Assembly (NCBI GenBank): GCA_035048485.1 | Contig: CM068584.1 | Location: 57,351,739 to 57,415,738 of the forward strand | Source: Pteria penguin | Lineage: Eukaryota; Mollusca; Bivalvia; Pterioida; Pteriidae | Reading direction: 5' to 3' | Length of the DNA: 64,000 nt | The notes under the pieces: generated by a model | Told to the model about the DNA's origin: nothing | Databases searched by the model: none | What the model saw: the letters and a program-made list of their open reading frames with translations, nothing else | Shown: positions 20,582 to 31,029 of the stretch, in pieces | Numbering within the stretch: position 1 is the first letter of the stretch | Layout of the letters: each line of letters begins with the position of its first letter | Translations under genes and position numbers: made by a program

Positions 20582-21465
20582 GTGTGGTAGAAATTGCCCT
20601 CAGCCGTAACTCTTCCACTGGCTTTTGCCATGGCAGCTTATGTGCTTGACGTAGACGTCTAAAATTTTCGTCATATTGCCTCCAAGCATTATCATTATGC
20701 ATTCTTTGCATTTCCCTGACAAAACTACAATATTTCAAAAGTTGTGGAGCTTGAAGGGGGTATTTCTCCAGATAGATGCATATATATATATACATGAAAT
20801 GCATCTGTCCATTGGCTAATTGTTAATGGGAGGCGTTTCTGGTTTTGATTAAGATTAATCACCCCAGCCGAAATTGTGATAGAAACAGGGTCTTCTGACT
20901 GATTGTTGAGTAAAACTCTGAGATCAATGAACTCGCTGTCCCATATTGTCTGCTTAGTTTTGATACTAACTCCCGCCCCTAATGGGATTCCCTCTGTTAG
21001 GTCTATAACATTAACCTGGCTCGACATACCAGTAGCCCTTGACCCCTGTGCCGTATCACCTGTAAAAATTGAATCTAATAAATTAACCACAGATGACTGA
21101 TTTGTAGGTTCCTCGCGACTTGTGCTAGGCATCTGATCGTTAATTGTTAACTGCAAGTCAACTTCGGAGGTTGATGGCCCTGGTGCCGGAGTGACCAGAG
21201 ATTGTTTCTTTCTTTCCTGTAGCCTGTCCATGGCTTCTGCCAACCTGTCATAATCTATGGCAGGCTGAATGTCTGACATAACATCATTTACCGGTACACT
21301 TGTTAATGCCGGTGACTTAGAGGCGGGTCTCGATCTCTTCCTCCCTTTGGGTGGCTGTGTGAGAGAACCCTCTTTGTTGCTCGTTTTCCGTCTTGGCATC
21401 TTTCCTACAAATAGGGTTACAATGTTACAACAATTTGATGATATAGATAAACATACCTGTACCAT
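20358..21465 (-). pseudogene. gag-like protein of the DIRS-like element
   Basis: The frame starts at the ATG of MPRRKTSNKEGS (about 21399) and encodes a basic then Ser/Pro-rich N-terminus. The conserved region continues in a second frame (20804-20358; LEKYPLQAPQLLKYCSFVRE) after a slip in a TATATA run near 20780-20795. It ends in a Cys/His cluster (CYAYKGGKCKTSPCQYLHIC, then CRGSHPRHKC), a nucleic-acid-binding finger. Upstream of the ATG the sequence CTATTTGTAG resembles a splice acceptor. The order gag then RT on the minus strand, with overlap, is that of DIRS-like elements. Confidence 0.7.
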
Positions 21466-21580
21466 AGTTTACCCGGTGTGGTGGTACAACTGTTTATAAA
21501 GTAAACATGAGAGTACCACACACAGAATACTGGTAGTAAATATAATACATGTACTTTACACGTACATGTACTTTAGTATC

Positions 21581-22075
21581 AGAGATGTTCACAGAACAAA
21601 CATTTTGATGTGGCATAGCAGTTTACTGACTATACACAGTATAGTACTAGAGCTGTTCACAGAACAACCATTTTGATATGACACACCACTTCTCTGACTA
21701 TATATAGTATCATGTAGTAGTAAGTACTAAAACTGCTCACAGAACAGTGCTAGAGTTGTTCACAGAACAACCATTTTGATGTGACACAGAAATTTACTGA
21801 CTATACACAGTATAGTACTAGTTAGAGTTGTTCACAGAACAACCATTTTGACGTGACACAGAAATTTACTGACTATACACAGTATAGTACTAGAGTTGTT
21901 CACAGAACAACCATTTTGACGTGACACAGCAATTTACTGACTATACACAGTATAGTACTAGAGACAAAAGGAGTAGAGTTGTTCACAGAACAACCATTTT
22001 GATATGACACAGCATATTACTGACTATACACAGTATAGTGCTAGAGATTGATCACAGAACAACCATGGTGATGAG
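21581..22075. repeat. satellite-like tandem array, ~69-bp unit, about 8 partly complete copies
   Basis: The unit is AGAGTTGTTCACAGAACAAC, CATTTTGAYRTGACACAG, then ACTGACTATACACAGTATAG with short variable links. Copies start near 21584, 21650, 21728 (partial), 21752, 21828, 21893, 21974 and 22044. The middle copies are almost identical and the outer ones diverge. The array lies between the DIRS-like gag and the SGNH-like ORF and may be part of the element's terminal or internal repeats. Confidence 0.88.
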
Positions 22076-22079
22076 GCAT

Positions 22080-22613
22080 TGTACATTGTGCATACTATAC
22101 AAAAATAATGCATACACATAGCTCTGTAGCTGTTCATCTTGAGAAAGCAAACCTCTTTTTAAGCCCACATGATGTTACATGTAATGATGCGGCATCTGTA
22201 CAGTATTGGGATGTTAAACTTAACATCACAAATACTGAGTCAGTTGAACTTACGTTTAGTTATCAGGATGATAGACAGATAAACATAGGAAGCCATATAT
22301 TGTATGCTTAAAGTTATCCATATTTATATTGCATTTTGTATAGATCTACATCCTGGAAAGAGAACAGCATTATGCAAGTTATTTATCATACATGTTTGCA
22401 TAAACAACTGTGTGTATGTATATATGGGGTTATTTTCCTTAATACTATTATGGATTATGCATTGTTTTAACCCATGTAAGTTACATAAGCTTGCAAGATG
22501 CATATTTGAAATGATTCAAATCATACCATCTGGTTTAGGTGCATTTAAAATAAGTTGCCTCCAACCATAAGACAGACTAAGCTGTTGTGATTTAAAAGTA
22601 AAGGCCCTAACTA
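22080..22613. other. spacer, no gene recognised
   Basis: Two short plus-strand frames (22108-22311 and 22304-22570) have no recognisable domain and are probably chance. Confidence 0.4.
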
Positions 22614-23234
22614 TCATACTGGCCTTAATTTAGCTGAATGCACCAGCACTGCACTCCTAATGCTCCTCCAGTATTTATACATAGGCGATGGTGGATTCCA
22701 GTTGCTACGAGACTGCGGATTGTGTAGATGTACCCCATCTCGGCCCAGGTGTGAGAAATCCCTCCAGAATCCTCTGTGTTTCCAGAACATAATGTCTGTA
22801 GCGGATTTACAGCGTGATTCTAATTCAATGTTTATTTGGATAACACACTGGTTATAATTCTCCGACACAACTCTGGTACTGCGCCTGACGAGTTGACCTA
22901 TAATTACGGTACGGACTCCACAGCCAAATCGCAAATATTGTGCAAAGCTTAGAATGCTTCTCACAATGGTACTGTTTGACTTGCGTTCGATATCATTTCC
23001 TCCAATCTGAATAAAACAAATGTCTGGAATTCCGTCAAAACAGACCGGTATTGATGTCAGTTTATCTACTGTTAATCCGCCTTTCGCGAGTACAGATACA
23101 CTGATCTTGTCTCTATCTAACCTCAAATTTTCTAAATTAGAGGAAGTACTCATGTATTCCTTTAACCTACGAATATAGGAATGTCCCAATAACTTTACAG
23201 TAATAAGTCTCTGATTTGGATCCACCGATGCCAT
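22614..23234 (-). CDS. SGNH/GDSL hydrolase-like protein
   Basis: About 206 residues from ATG 23234 (MASVDPNQRLITVKLLGHSY) to a stop at 22614. The frame is also open upstream to 23330, but the internal Met fits the conserved start better. SGNH signature blocks are in order: LGHSYIRRL (block I, with Ser), IQIGGNDI (block III, Gly-x-Asn-Asp) and GRDGVHL (block V, Asp and His). Such hydrolases act on esters or acetyl groups. In molluscs and other invertebrates this domain often travels with retroelements, including tyrosine-recombinase elements; the neighbouring DIRS-like element on the same strand makes that likely here. The frame is intact. Substrate unknown. Confidence 0.72.
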   Translation of the reverse strand: MASVDPNQRLITVKLLGHSYIRRLKEYMSTSSNLENLRLDRDKISVSVLAKGGLTVDKLTSIPVCFDGIPDICFIQIGGNDIERKSNSTIVRSILSFAQYLRFGCGVRTVIIGQLVRRSTRVVSENYNQCVIQINIELESRCKSATDIMFWKHRGFWRDFSHLGRDGVHLHNPQSRSNWNPPSPMYKYWRSIRSAVLVHSAKLRPV

Positions 23235-23336
23235 GATGTAAACACGGAGCGGAAACTGGATCAACGACCGCGTCCCCTCCGCTGATTCAGATTCTGATTG
23301 GCTGATAAGTTCTATGCAGCCGTGTTTCATTGGATG

Positions 23337-23506
23337 GTTGGTTGGTTGATTGGTGTTTTACGTCGCTTTCAACAATATTTCAGTTATATCGCGACATGGA
23401 AGCAGGAGGTTACCAACCTCTTAAACATAGTGGCGCAACCCGGGAATCGTACCCGGATCGTCGGCGCCGCAAGCCAAGCGCTTAACCACTACACCACGCC
23501 TGCCCC
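23337..23506 (-). mobile_element. SINE-B copy, full length
   Basis: On the minus strand it starts with a tRNA-like head GGGGCAGGCGTGGTGTAGTG (box A), GGGTACGATTCCCGG (box B, one variant base), and ends in ACGTAAAACACCAATCAACC. A perfect 13-bp target-site duplication GTTTCATTGGATG flanks it (23324-23336 and 23507-23519). Confidence 0.93.
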
Positions 23507-23519
23507 GTTTCATTGGATG

Positions 23520-24653
23520 ACGGTTCAACTAATTATTGTGCATGGAAGCGTTAAAACAACTTATTTGATTGGTTCGCTAAAGAAAAGAGGCGCTTAATTT
23601 GAATTACGATATAAATGTCCTAACGTACAAGATTGAAATAGATACATTCATTAAAACATAAATGGTATTATCTGCAATAATTCTATTTTATTCTCATGTT
23701 GTTTCGACTTCGAGTTGTTTCGGATCGATATCTTAGATTTGTATCTGTTTCAGTCATGAAAGTTTTATATCGATCATGTAATTTTAAATGGTATCAAAAT
23801 CTACCGTATGATTACATTCTCTCTTATTTTCAGAGCCACCGACGAAAATACAGTGTGAATAAAACTAATGGAAACATTATGAAAATAAAATATTTCCTGA
23901 ATATGTAGATGTGACAATGTCTTATATTCATTGGATTACATGGAAATATTGTTTAAAGTGTATTCGTTATTTTTCCAGTATTTTTTAATTACTGGGAACT
24001 ATTTCCGAGATACATGAGTCGTAAGAAGAACTCCTTTTCTTGAATTATCTATTACCACATTGTTTTGCGAGGCATTATATAACCGATTTCAAATTGTCAT
24101 AAATTTGCGCATTTAACGGTACATCCGTTATTATTATTATTTGATTCAGTAAATAACTTTAATAACTGCATATTCTCATTGTAATAAATTATCAGGATTT
24201 TAAGATATGTTAATGTTATTCATTTACTTTGAGATAGTGTATATGGAAAATATTGATTGATATTAGTGTGGATTATTGGGATTTATGTACGGAGACTGTA
24301 AGTAGAACTCGTCTTAATATCAGTTTACGACAAGGGATAGCCGAAACTCACACAATAATTTATGAAATATAAAAACAATTCCCAAACAGATTCCGACATT
24401 TCAAAAAATGTACATATGTATATATATATATATATATATTTAGTTTTCAGTGCAAAAAAAGAATAATTCATATATAATTCATCGACGGACAAAATATACG
24501 GCAAAAAAAAAAAAAATCCAATATTTATTACCTATAAAAGAGATATAACGTTTTGTGACATTAAGAATATTTATATAAGATACCCTTAGTACAAGCGTAA
24601 ATTTATAATGTGTGATTCAGAAGTTACATATCCAATCATACTTGTCTAATTTG
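23520..24653. other. AT-rich intergenic stretch
   Basis: No gene or repeat other than a short TA microsatellite (about 24419-24440) and an A run near 24505. ORFs are short and low-complexity. Confidence 0.5.
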
Positions 24654-24968
24654 TCATTCATTACGGATCGTAATCTTCGGATCGTATACGGGTTTGGGCA
24701 TCTGTCTTACGAATGTTTCAGCCATATGTCGTATCCTATGTAATCGCAGCGCATATATGAAATGTGGAAAGACTGCGGGTCGACACAAAGCTAATTCGTT
24801 TAACAATGCGACCGTCTGATCTGTTGCAGAAGTATCTTTCAGTATATCTGTCTCTTGAACGGTAGATAGAATACCATACTGTAATAATATTTCTCTGACT
24901 TTGGCCACCAACATGGTCTGACAGAGGATGCTCTTATCGGCCATACCTATTTCGTACATAGAAGACAT
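24654..24968 (-). CDS. small CARD-like (death-fold) protein or terminal exon
   Basis: A 104-residue open frame. Residues about 18-88 fit a caspase-recruitment domain: hydrophobic helix (LVAKVREILL), GILSTVQETDIL (the usual IL-T--E--I of helix 2), TDQTVALLNEL (the D/Q--LL--L core), and FPHFIYALRLHRIRHMAETF (the F--F--AL-----LA end). CARDs pair with other CARDs in apoptosis and innate-immune signalling. MSSMYEIGMADKS offers two Met starts; alternatively the exon starts at a splice acceptor ending TAG just before GTATGGCC. It lies about 0.9 kb past the stop of the membrane-protein gene on the same strand, so it may be a separate gene or an alternative last exon. Domain identity is by pattern only. 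Confidence 0.6.
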   Translation of the reverse strand: MSSMYEIGMADKSILCQTMLVAKVREILLQYGILSTVQETDILKDTSATDQTVALLNELALCRPAVFPHFIYALRLHRIRHMAETFVRQMPKPVYDPKITIRNE

Positions 24969-25883
24969 ATTGGAATGGTATTTCTCAAAAATCTTACAAT
25001 TTGTAATGTGTCGATACTCCTAGCTTTAGGATATACAAATATATACTAGTATTTTACACGAACTGACTTTATATGACAATTCAATAAGATTATGACGTAT
25101 CACTGCTATACGGACCCCAACTGTTCGGTTATACAATGGGAATGTGAACGTATTGCTGCTATACCGACATTCAATGCCAGGAATGTCATTCTTATTGTTC
25201 GGTTACACAATAAAGTTTGAATTTTCCCAATACGTCTTAGAAGTTTGGGTTTTCCATAACGTCATAATACCCATTGTTATGCTAATTTATCCCCATTCAT
25301 AAATTTCAAAAGAATGTCCGTAAACAGACATAGATACTACTTACATCATCCAGGACGATCTGTTATTGTAGCTACTTCACAATAACGAAGGCATTTATGT
25401 TTGTCTTTTATTTCCTTTAATTCTGTGATGAATCTTGCACCTAGAACAAGTTTCTAAATCTGTGATAACTTTGAGATTCAAAGGATATAAAATATAATTC
25501 CAGTCTTTGTTTTTGTAAAAGTTATATAAATCTATGCAAAATAATTCATTCATGATATCTTTATATAAATTATTACAGAAAACATGCTAGTGATGTAAAT
25601 AAGGACAATACTTCATAGCGCCTATTTTATCAATTTCTTTATATGGATCTATCGACATGTGAAAAACAGTTCTAAATTCTTTATATGGAGTAAATCTGCT
25701 GACAGCATTGAATTATGTCAGATATATTTTGTATTTAACATAAAAACTGTACATCAATACTTTCCTCATTGTGTCAATTTAACATTTTTATTGTTTCAAG
25801 AGTTTTCATGAGAGCTTCTGCAGTTAGAAATAAAACTTCATTAACTTTGAAATACATACTTTTTTTTAGTTTGAAATCAACCT
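24969..25883. other. AT-rich stretch between the CARD-like ORF and the membrane-protein gene
   Basis: Probably 3' untranslated or intergenic for minus-strand genes. No motif or repeat recognised. Confidence 0.4.
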
Positions 25884-28190
25884 TTAATTGTCCCACACAA
25901 CAGGAGTATTGAAGTATAGTTGATTTTTTGTTGGTGTTGAGGGTGGTGTTGATGAGTCTGCAAACAATAACTTATAAAGAATAAATATAACATATTAGCA
26001 AAAAAGAAAAAATAAATAAATAAAAACTCAACAAATTCAAACTTACAGAGTTTAACAGAGACAAATTCTGTTTTAGTATCGGAATAACGCTCATTAATTC
26101 CTCCAAAATTGTCCAACAGGGGGCTTATGCTTTTCCCGTTTCTTTTGAGGTGTGCATAAATCGTATCATTTCCCTCCAACTTATTGACGGTTACACTAAT
26201 GTTATCCGTGACATATACATTCAATTTCAGCTTTCCGTTAAATTGTTTAACTTGTACATCAAAAGTACGAGTTGCCACTTTTTTCTCCCTATCTCTCTTA
26301 ACTCTTTTTCCCGGAAAAATGCCAGATGTGGAATATGTAGACAGATGGCGCCAATTTACAGCAAGCTTAGGGTAAACTTAAATGACGATTCAGCATAAAA
26401 TTAAGATTTCTGATTGGCTATATCCTTAGAGCTATCTATGTGGGATGTGTCTATGTTGTGACAATACTTCTTCATAAAAAGTAGACTACTCATTGGTGTA
26501 TGTCAGAAAAGTTGAGACGTTTCTATCAATTATTAAAAAAAAAAACAGATCGTGACAGCCACGCCTATATAGAATTTTTAAAAGACCGCAGACTGTGTGT
26601 CACTTCTAAAACCGTGTCACCTTTAAACACTGTCACCTCTATCTTGCTAAAAATGTTGATGAAAACGACGTAAAATCCTAAGTAACTAATCAACCCTGAT
26701 ATTCATAATAGTTTACAGACTCATACATGACACACCTACAATCACATCATCACACAGTCACTACATCAATAAATTTATCATCTATCTAGTAAGCCATCGA
26801 ATCTTTCAGAAACTTACCGATATGAACCTTTGGCCGGTTAGACGGTCTTGATGGTTGTGACGGCCCAGGAGATGGCGGAGGGGTTGGCGTTGCTACCCGT
26901 CTATGACAAGGTAGTCTGCAGACAGTCCAACGCAGCATAAGTTTTATGCTGCAACCCAGGATGAATAAAACTATTAAGGTTAAGGCAGCTACAGCTACAT
27001 TGTAGGCTTCTGAAACTAATAAAGATACATACGTTAATTTATTTTCTTTCTAATTCAACATCATTCAACCAAAAGAAAAATAATTAAAACTTATTTTGCT
27101 ACAATATTAATTTATTACACAATAACAATTGGCTTAATTTCTCTGCTAACAAATACCACACAGATACTACCTACTCCATCCTCTGAACTTATGAGCACTT
27201 ACTACGCCATGTATATTTCTACTCAAACAGCATTAATTATTATAAAAAGTGAAATTATTTGTATTCGTATCTTTGAACTCTAAAATTTTTACTTATTTAT
27301 TAATAAATTTATTATGTGATGAGTATTTTTATTATAAAAGAAGTTACTTACGATATCCACTTCGCGATGCCTGGTAGGATGCATGCATTTAGTAATAAAA
27401 ATCAAATATTTTGATACAATAAAAACATGCAATATTTTTACATTGTTTATTATTAGTATTTTATGTGATATTTTATATTTGTAAAATCACGCAGAAATTT
27501 CATCATCAGATATACCACGAGAATCCATAGAAAAAGTCTGCATTTCTGTAGGCAGTTCTCTGGTCACTGTATGACATGGAGAGTAAGAATGCTAGTGCTT
27601 ATATTTAAGAAGGGAAATGATCACGAGTAAACAGATGACTATAACGACTATCGTGCATATAGTAATAGTGATAATCTTACCCCTGTGCGAGATATCCAGG
27701 AGGTGCAGGCTGGGAGATGATGAGGGTTGTGTGTAGAGAGGTGTAGATGTATTCTCTTTAGTTTTCGATGGTTGCGATATGTCTGTGTTTGATATTGTTT
27801 GGGTAACGTAAGGTATCCATGAGGATGAGTATGCAATATCGTAATTTGTTAAGCCGGCGTGGCCTAGTGGTATCGCGTCGGACTCGTGGTCGGGAGGCCG
27901 GGGTTCGAGTCCCGTTCTGGTCATGCCGGTGTCATGTCTTTCGGATGAGACAGTAAAAACCGAGGCCCCGTGTCGTGGTATGCATGGCACGTTAAAGATC
28001 CCTCACTGCTTCGGGTGGGTCCGTTGCAAAGGTCAAAATTTGTATGCTCCGCATCAGGCAGATGCCGTCACCATATACGTGAAATATTCGTGGTGTGACG
28101 TAAAACAATAATCAATCGATCAATCGTAATTTGTTGATGTGTGATTTGATGAATTAACATAGTGATGTATTGTACGTTCTGCCCTTGGAT
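25884..28190 (-). CDS. multi-exon single-pass membrane protein (host gene candidate)
   Basis: Exon borders read from sequence, all phase-compatible: a stalk exon ending at 27681 against donor GTAAGA; 26818-27009 (acceptor TTTCAG, donor GTAAGT); about 26047-26277 (weak acceptor, donor GTAAGT); 25884-25957 (acceptor GTTTGCAG) ending in TAA at 25884. The stalk exon encodes Ser/Thr/Pro-rich sequence (TKENTSTPLYTQPSSSPS). The next encodes a membrane span (VAVAALTLIVLFILGC), basic residues, and a Pro-rich tail (TPTPPPSPGPSQPS). The last two encode a 95-residue cytoplasmic part ending TPVVWDN. The extracellular domain should lie upstream and was not found with confidence; the first boundary, about 28187, is a guess. 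A SINE-A copy splits the stalk region. Probably a receptor or adhesion-type protein; ligand unknown. Confidence 0.5.
27592..27680 (-). other. read-through extension of the stalk exon encoding a second membrane span
   Basis: If the donor at 27680-27675 is not used, the same frame continues as KIITITICTIVVIVICLLVI, a strong membrane span, then a tail ending LLKYKH and a TAG stop at 27592. That would give an isoform with a four- to six-residue tail. Whether it is used cannot be told from sequence alone. Confidence 0.4.
27852..28122 (+). mobile_element. SINE-A copy, full length, in or beside a coding exon
   Basis: The tRNA-like head GCCGGCGTGGCCTAGTGGTA has box A, GGGTTCGAGTCCC has box B, the body carries AAAAACCGAGGCCCCGTGTC, and the tail ends ACGTAAAACAATAATCAATC. 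A 13-bp target-site duplication ATCGTAATTTGTT lies at 27839-27851 and 28123-28135. Confidence 0.93.
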
Positions 28191-28199
28191 AATGCAGAC

Positions 28200-29738
28200 A
28201 GATAACCTCTTCTCAAATTCAAACTTTTATTCTTTATTCATACATCTGAGTTTGAATATCAGCATGAGTTTGCCAGTGTGTGTGAGAGTGTGTGGTAAAT
28301 GGCTGCAAAAAGCCATTCTTACAATAATGTTCAAAATCATAGAAACAATCATAAAATGACACAAAATACAATGTCAAAGATTATGACAAAAATGATCTGC
28401 CATACAAATATTTCAAAAATAAACTGCAATCGAAAACCCGAACAGCTTTCCATACTTTAAATTTCGAACAGAAATACGTCCAATATCATGGATAAATTGC
28501 AAAATCAATGAAGTAGCACAATTTTTACGCATGTAATACGAGATATATATATCTATAAAATAACTAAATGAATATTAACTTTAACCAAAAGCTCTCAACA
28601 TTCAAAACAGAAAGTAGAAAAACTACGATTGATGTACGCTTAGTATTTTAACATGAATACAAGACGTGAGATAAGCAAAATTACCAAATCACAAGATAAA
28701 CAATAATAATGATGAATAAGTTGTAACACTTACACTGTGGTAGGCCACGGAGTAAAATCCAAAAACAAGAATTAAAGAGAAACACGTGAGTAAGAACTGA
28801 TAAACATGGCGATTTTCTTTACCCGAAAAATCAATAACAAGGGAGAAAACTCTTTATAGGCGATAAAATAAGTCAAATGAAATTACAATATTCACACGAA
28901 AAAATAACATAATAAAGAGTTATTATATGGGACAGTACACTGATATCTGCCCATGTAATATGTGGAGATGATTTTAGTCATGGGCCTAAAACCTATCCAG
29001 TAGTGATGTATCGATGATCGGAAAACATCGATTAACGATTACGTTCAAAGTTTTGAGTCTTTTGACCGAACCATAAACATGTATCGGACATTATTGTTGT
29101 TATTTGCAATCTGACTCTTCGTTTACTTTTATTATTGACTAGGTGTTTGGAGCCAATGACGTTCATTAGCTCCCTATCAATGAATTCAAAGATTATAGGT
29201 TCCTCCAAATCTGTCTTTCTAGACTAATTGGAACCCCCAGGTTAGTTAATGCTACTAGTGCCTGGTTAATGGTCCATATGGATTTGCATCACACCACACA
29301 CCATACCTATATGTTACAGAGCCAACTAGCATTAAGCAGAGGGTGATTCAAAACCAAAGGGTGTATATATAAAAAGCTGGTGCTACTACAGGTTTATTTA
29401 TGCCCAATATAACAAAGAAAAGTGAAAAATCAAGTTTGTGCATTAATCTATAAATATTTGCGAACCAAATATAAGAGGCAAAATCGCATCAAAGGCATCA
29501 ACCGGTGATTTATTATGAAATTTAACCGATCCCCCATCACTACTATCCATGTAATATGTGGAGATTAAGTCAAGGGTCTGATACCCTGTCATGTAATATG
29601 TGGAGATTGACACCCCATCCAAGAAGTAAGTGTTGAAGAGATCTGTTACAGATATATATAATATAGATACCTGATCTTTTTTCAGTATATTTCTCTTATG
29701 AGCCTTTCCATACTGGCATTGCTTAATAACATGTCTTC
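28200..29738. other. non-coding stretch with a thrice-repeated 18-mer
   Basis: No gene recognised. CATGTAATATGTGGAGAT occurs near 28952, 29549 and 29590. One donor-like site (CACAGTGTAAGTG near 28735 on the minus strand) could belong to an upstream exon of the membrane-protein gene, but no ATG fits. Confidence 0.4.
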
Positions 29739-29954
29739 CTAGAATGAAAGGGTATCTTCCAAAGGTATGTCTTTATGTGTCCATAAAAGGCGGCCACATA
29801 TCTCCTCTGATTTCCCTTTTCTGCCATCATGCCTGTAATAGATAAATATGATGATAGGTATTATTATTAAATGTTTCCTATCATGTAAACTATTACTGTA
29901 AAGTTTTAATTTGCTCTCCAGGTTAGTGAAAGGTACTTTGCTCATTTTATACAA
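29718..29954 (-). other. exon-like ORF, unrecognised
   Basis: A good acceptor (TTTATCTATTACAG) precedes GCATGATGGCAG near 29835 on the minus strand. Two frames stay open to about 29740 (KGKSEEICGRLLW and EKGNQRRYVAAFYG). Neither matches a family I know. A charged exon of a host gene is possible. Confidence 0.25.
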
Positions 29955-30929
29955 TCCATACGCAGCTACTAACGCCCTATTTTTCGTCTAAAAATAAAAC
30001 TACTCGCCAGGAAACGAACTGTGTCCCCGTGTAGACTGAATGAGCGTCTTCTTTCAAATTCTCTTCGTTTGATACCCATCCTTTAATAAATTGATCGTTT
30101 TTAAAATTCAGATGAAAACCTTTCACTGTTTCAGCCATGATACATGATCTGTAATATGATCGGCAACGCAGCAGGTTGCTCTGTAATCTGTTTCTTGCAT
30201 CGTCTGTTAAAGACTTAAAGTGAAAGCGAAAATTGTGACATAATCAATGCGTGTATAGATGAGTTCACGGAATATTGAGTCTACCGACTTCTCGGGCTTT
30301 TAGACTCTCCCATGAAATTAATGAAAGTAAATTATCGTCATGATGTCTCCAATTGTACTTTTCGACAAATTTTGGGTCAATGCAAATACAGCAGATGTCG
30401 CCACCTGGGGTCCGTTCAATAGGCTAGCCGCTAGGTAGATTTTTACTATTGACGGTATGCTAGGCTAGCTGCATTCTGCTAGATGAATATTTTTATGCTA
30501 GCTTCTGAATTCAAAATGGCGGCAAAGGCATAATGTGGAATGAAATTTTACAGTTTCTTTGGCTGTATATTTAAATATTTACAGTATAATTTCAAGAGAT
30601 CCGTCGCTGTCTCCGTTTTAAACTTGGACGTCATATTTCCTTTACTACAACAGAACACATGTACACAAACCGTTGATATTTCCCTAAAATACGTCATTCA
30701 TATATGTTTTCTGTAGATCTTTAAGTAATGACAAGAACACGTATATGAGTGACGTATTTTATTGACATTTTAATGGCCTCTGCATTATAAATTTAGTCAA
30801 GAAATAGATTTTCGAAACAAGAGTCCAGCTACAATGCATGGTAATGCCCAATTGATTAACGATGTAAGATTTCTTCCCCTGATGCTAGTTTAGTGATAAT
30901 AAAGACACTGTAACTGGCAATTTGGGTGG
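29955..30929. other. intergenic stretch with a possible YY1-type promoter element
   Basis: Contains AAAATGGCGGC near 30513, the YY1 initiator-type motif, next to four GCTAG repeats (30423-30505), and an imperfect inverted pair AAAATACGTCATTCATATATGT / ACGTATATGAGTGACGTATTTT (about 30687-30760). No gene could be attached. Confidence 0.3.
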
Positions 30930-31029
30930 ACATTTGCATCACAATTCTGAATTGTCTTCAGGCGACTGCAGTTACCATTCATATAGATTTCTGTGTTTAA
31001 TAATTATTTTGAAAAAAAAAATACGATTT

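Noticed and set aside
27352..27370. 19-nt micro-exon on the minus strand with acceptor CCTACCAG and donor GTAAGT
   Set aside because: Including it between the stalk exon and the membrane-span exon breaks the frame, whereas direct joining is in phase. It may be a cryptic or regulatory exon, but I could not support it.
28735..28830. Signal-peptide-like exon (hydrophobic FSLILVFGFYSVAYHS) for the membrane-protein gene
   Set aside because: The hydrophobic frame has no ATG in register; the nearby ATG (about 28808) is in another frame and stops after 11 codons.
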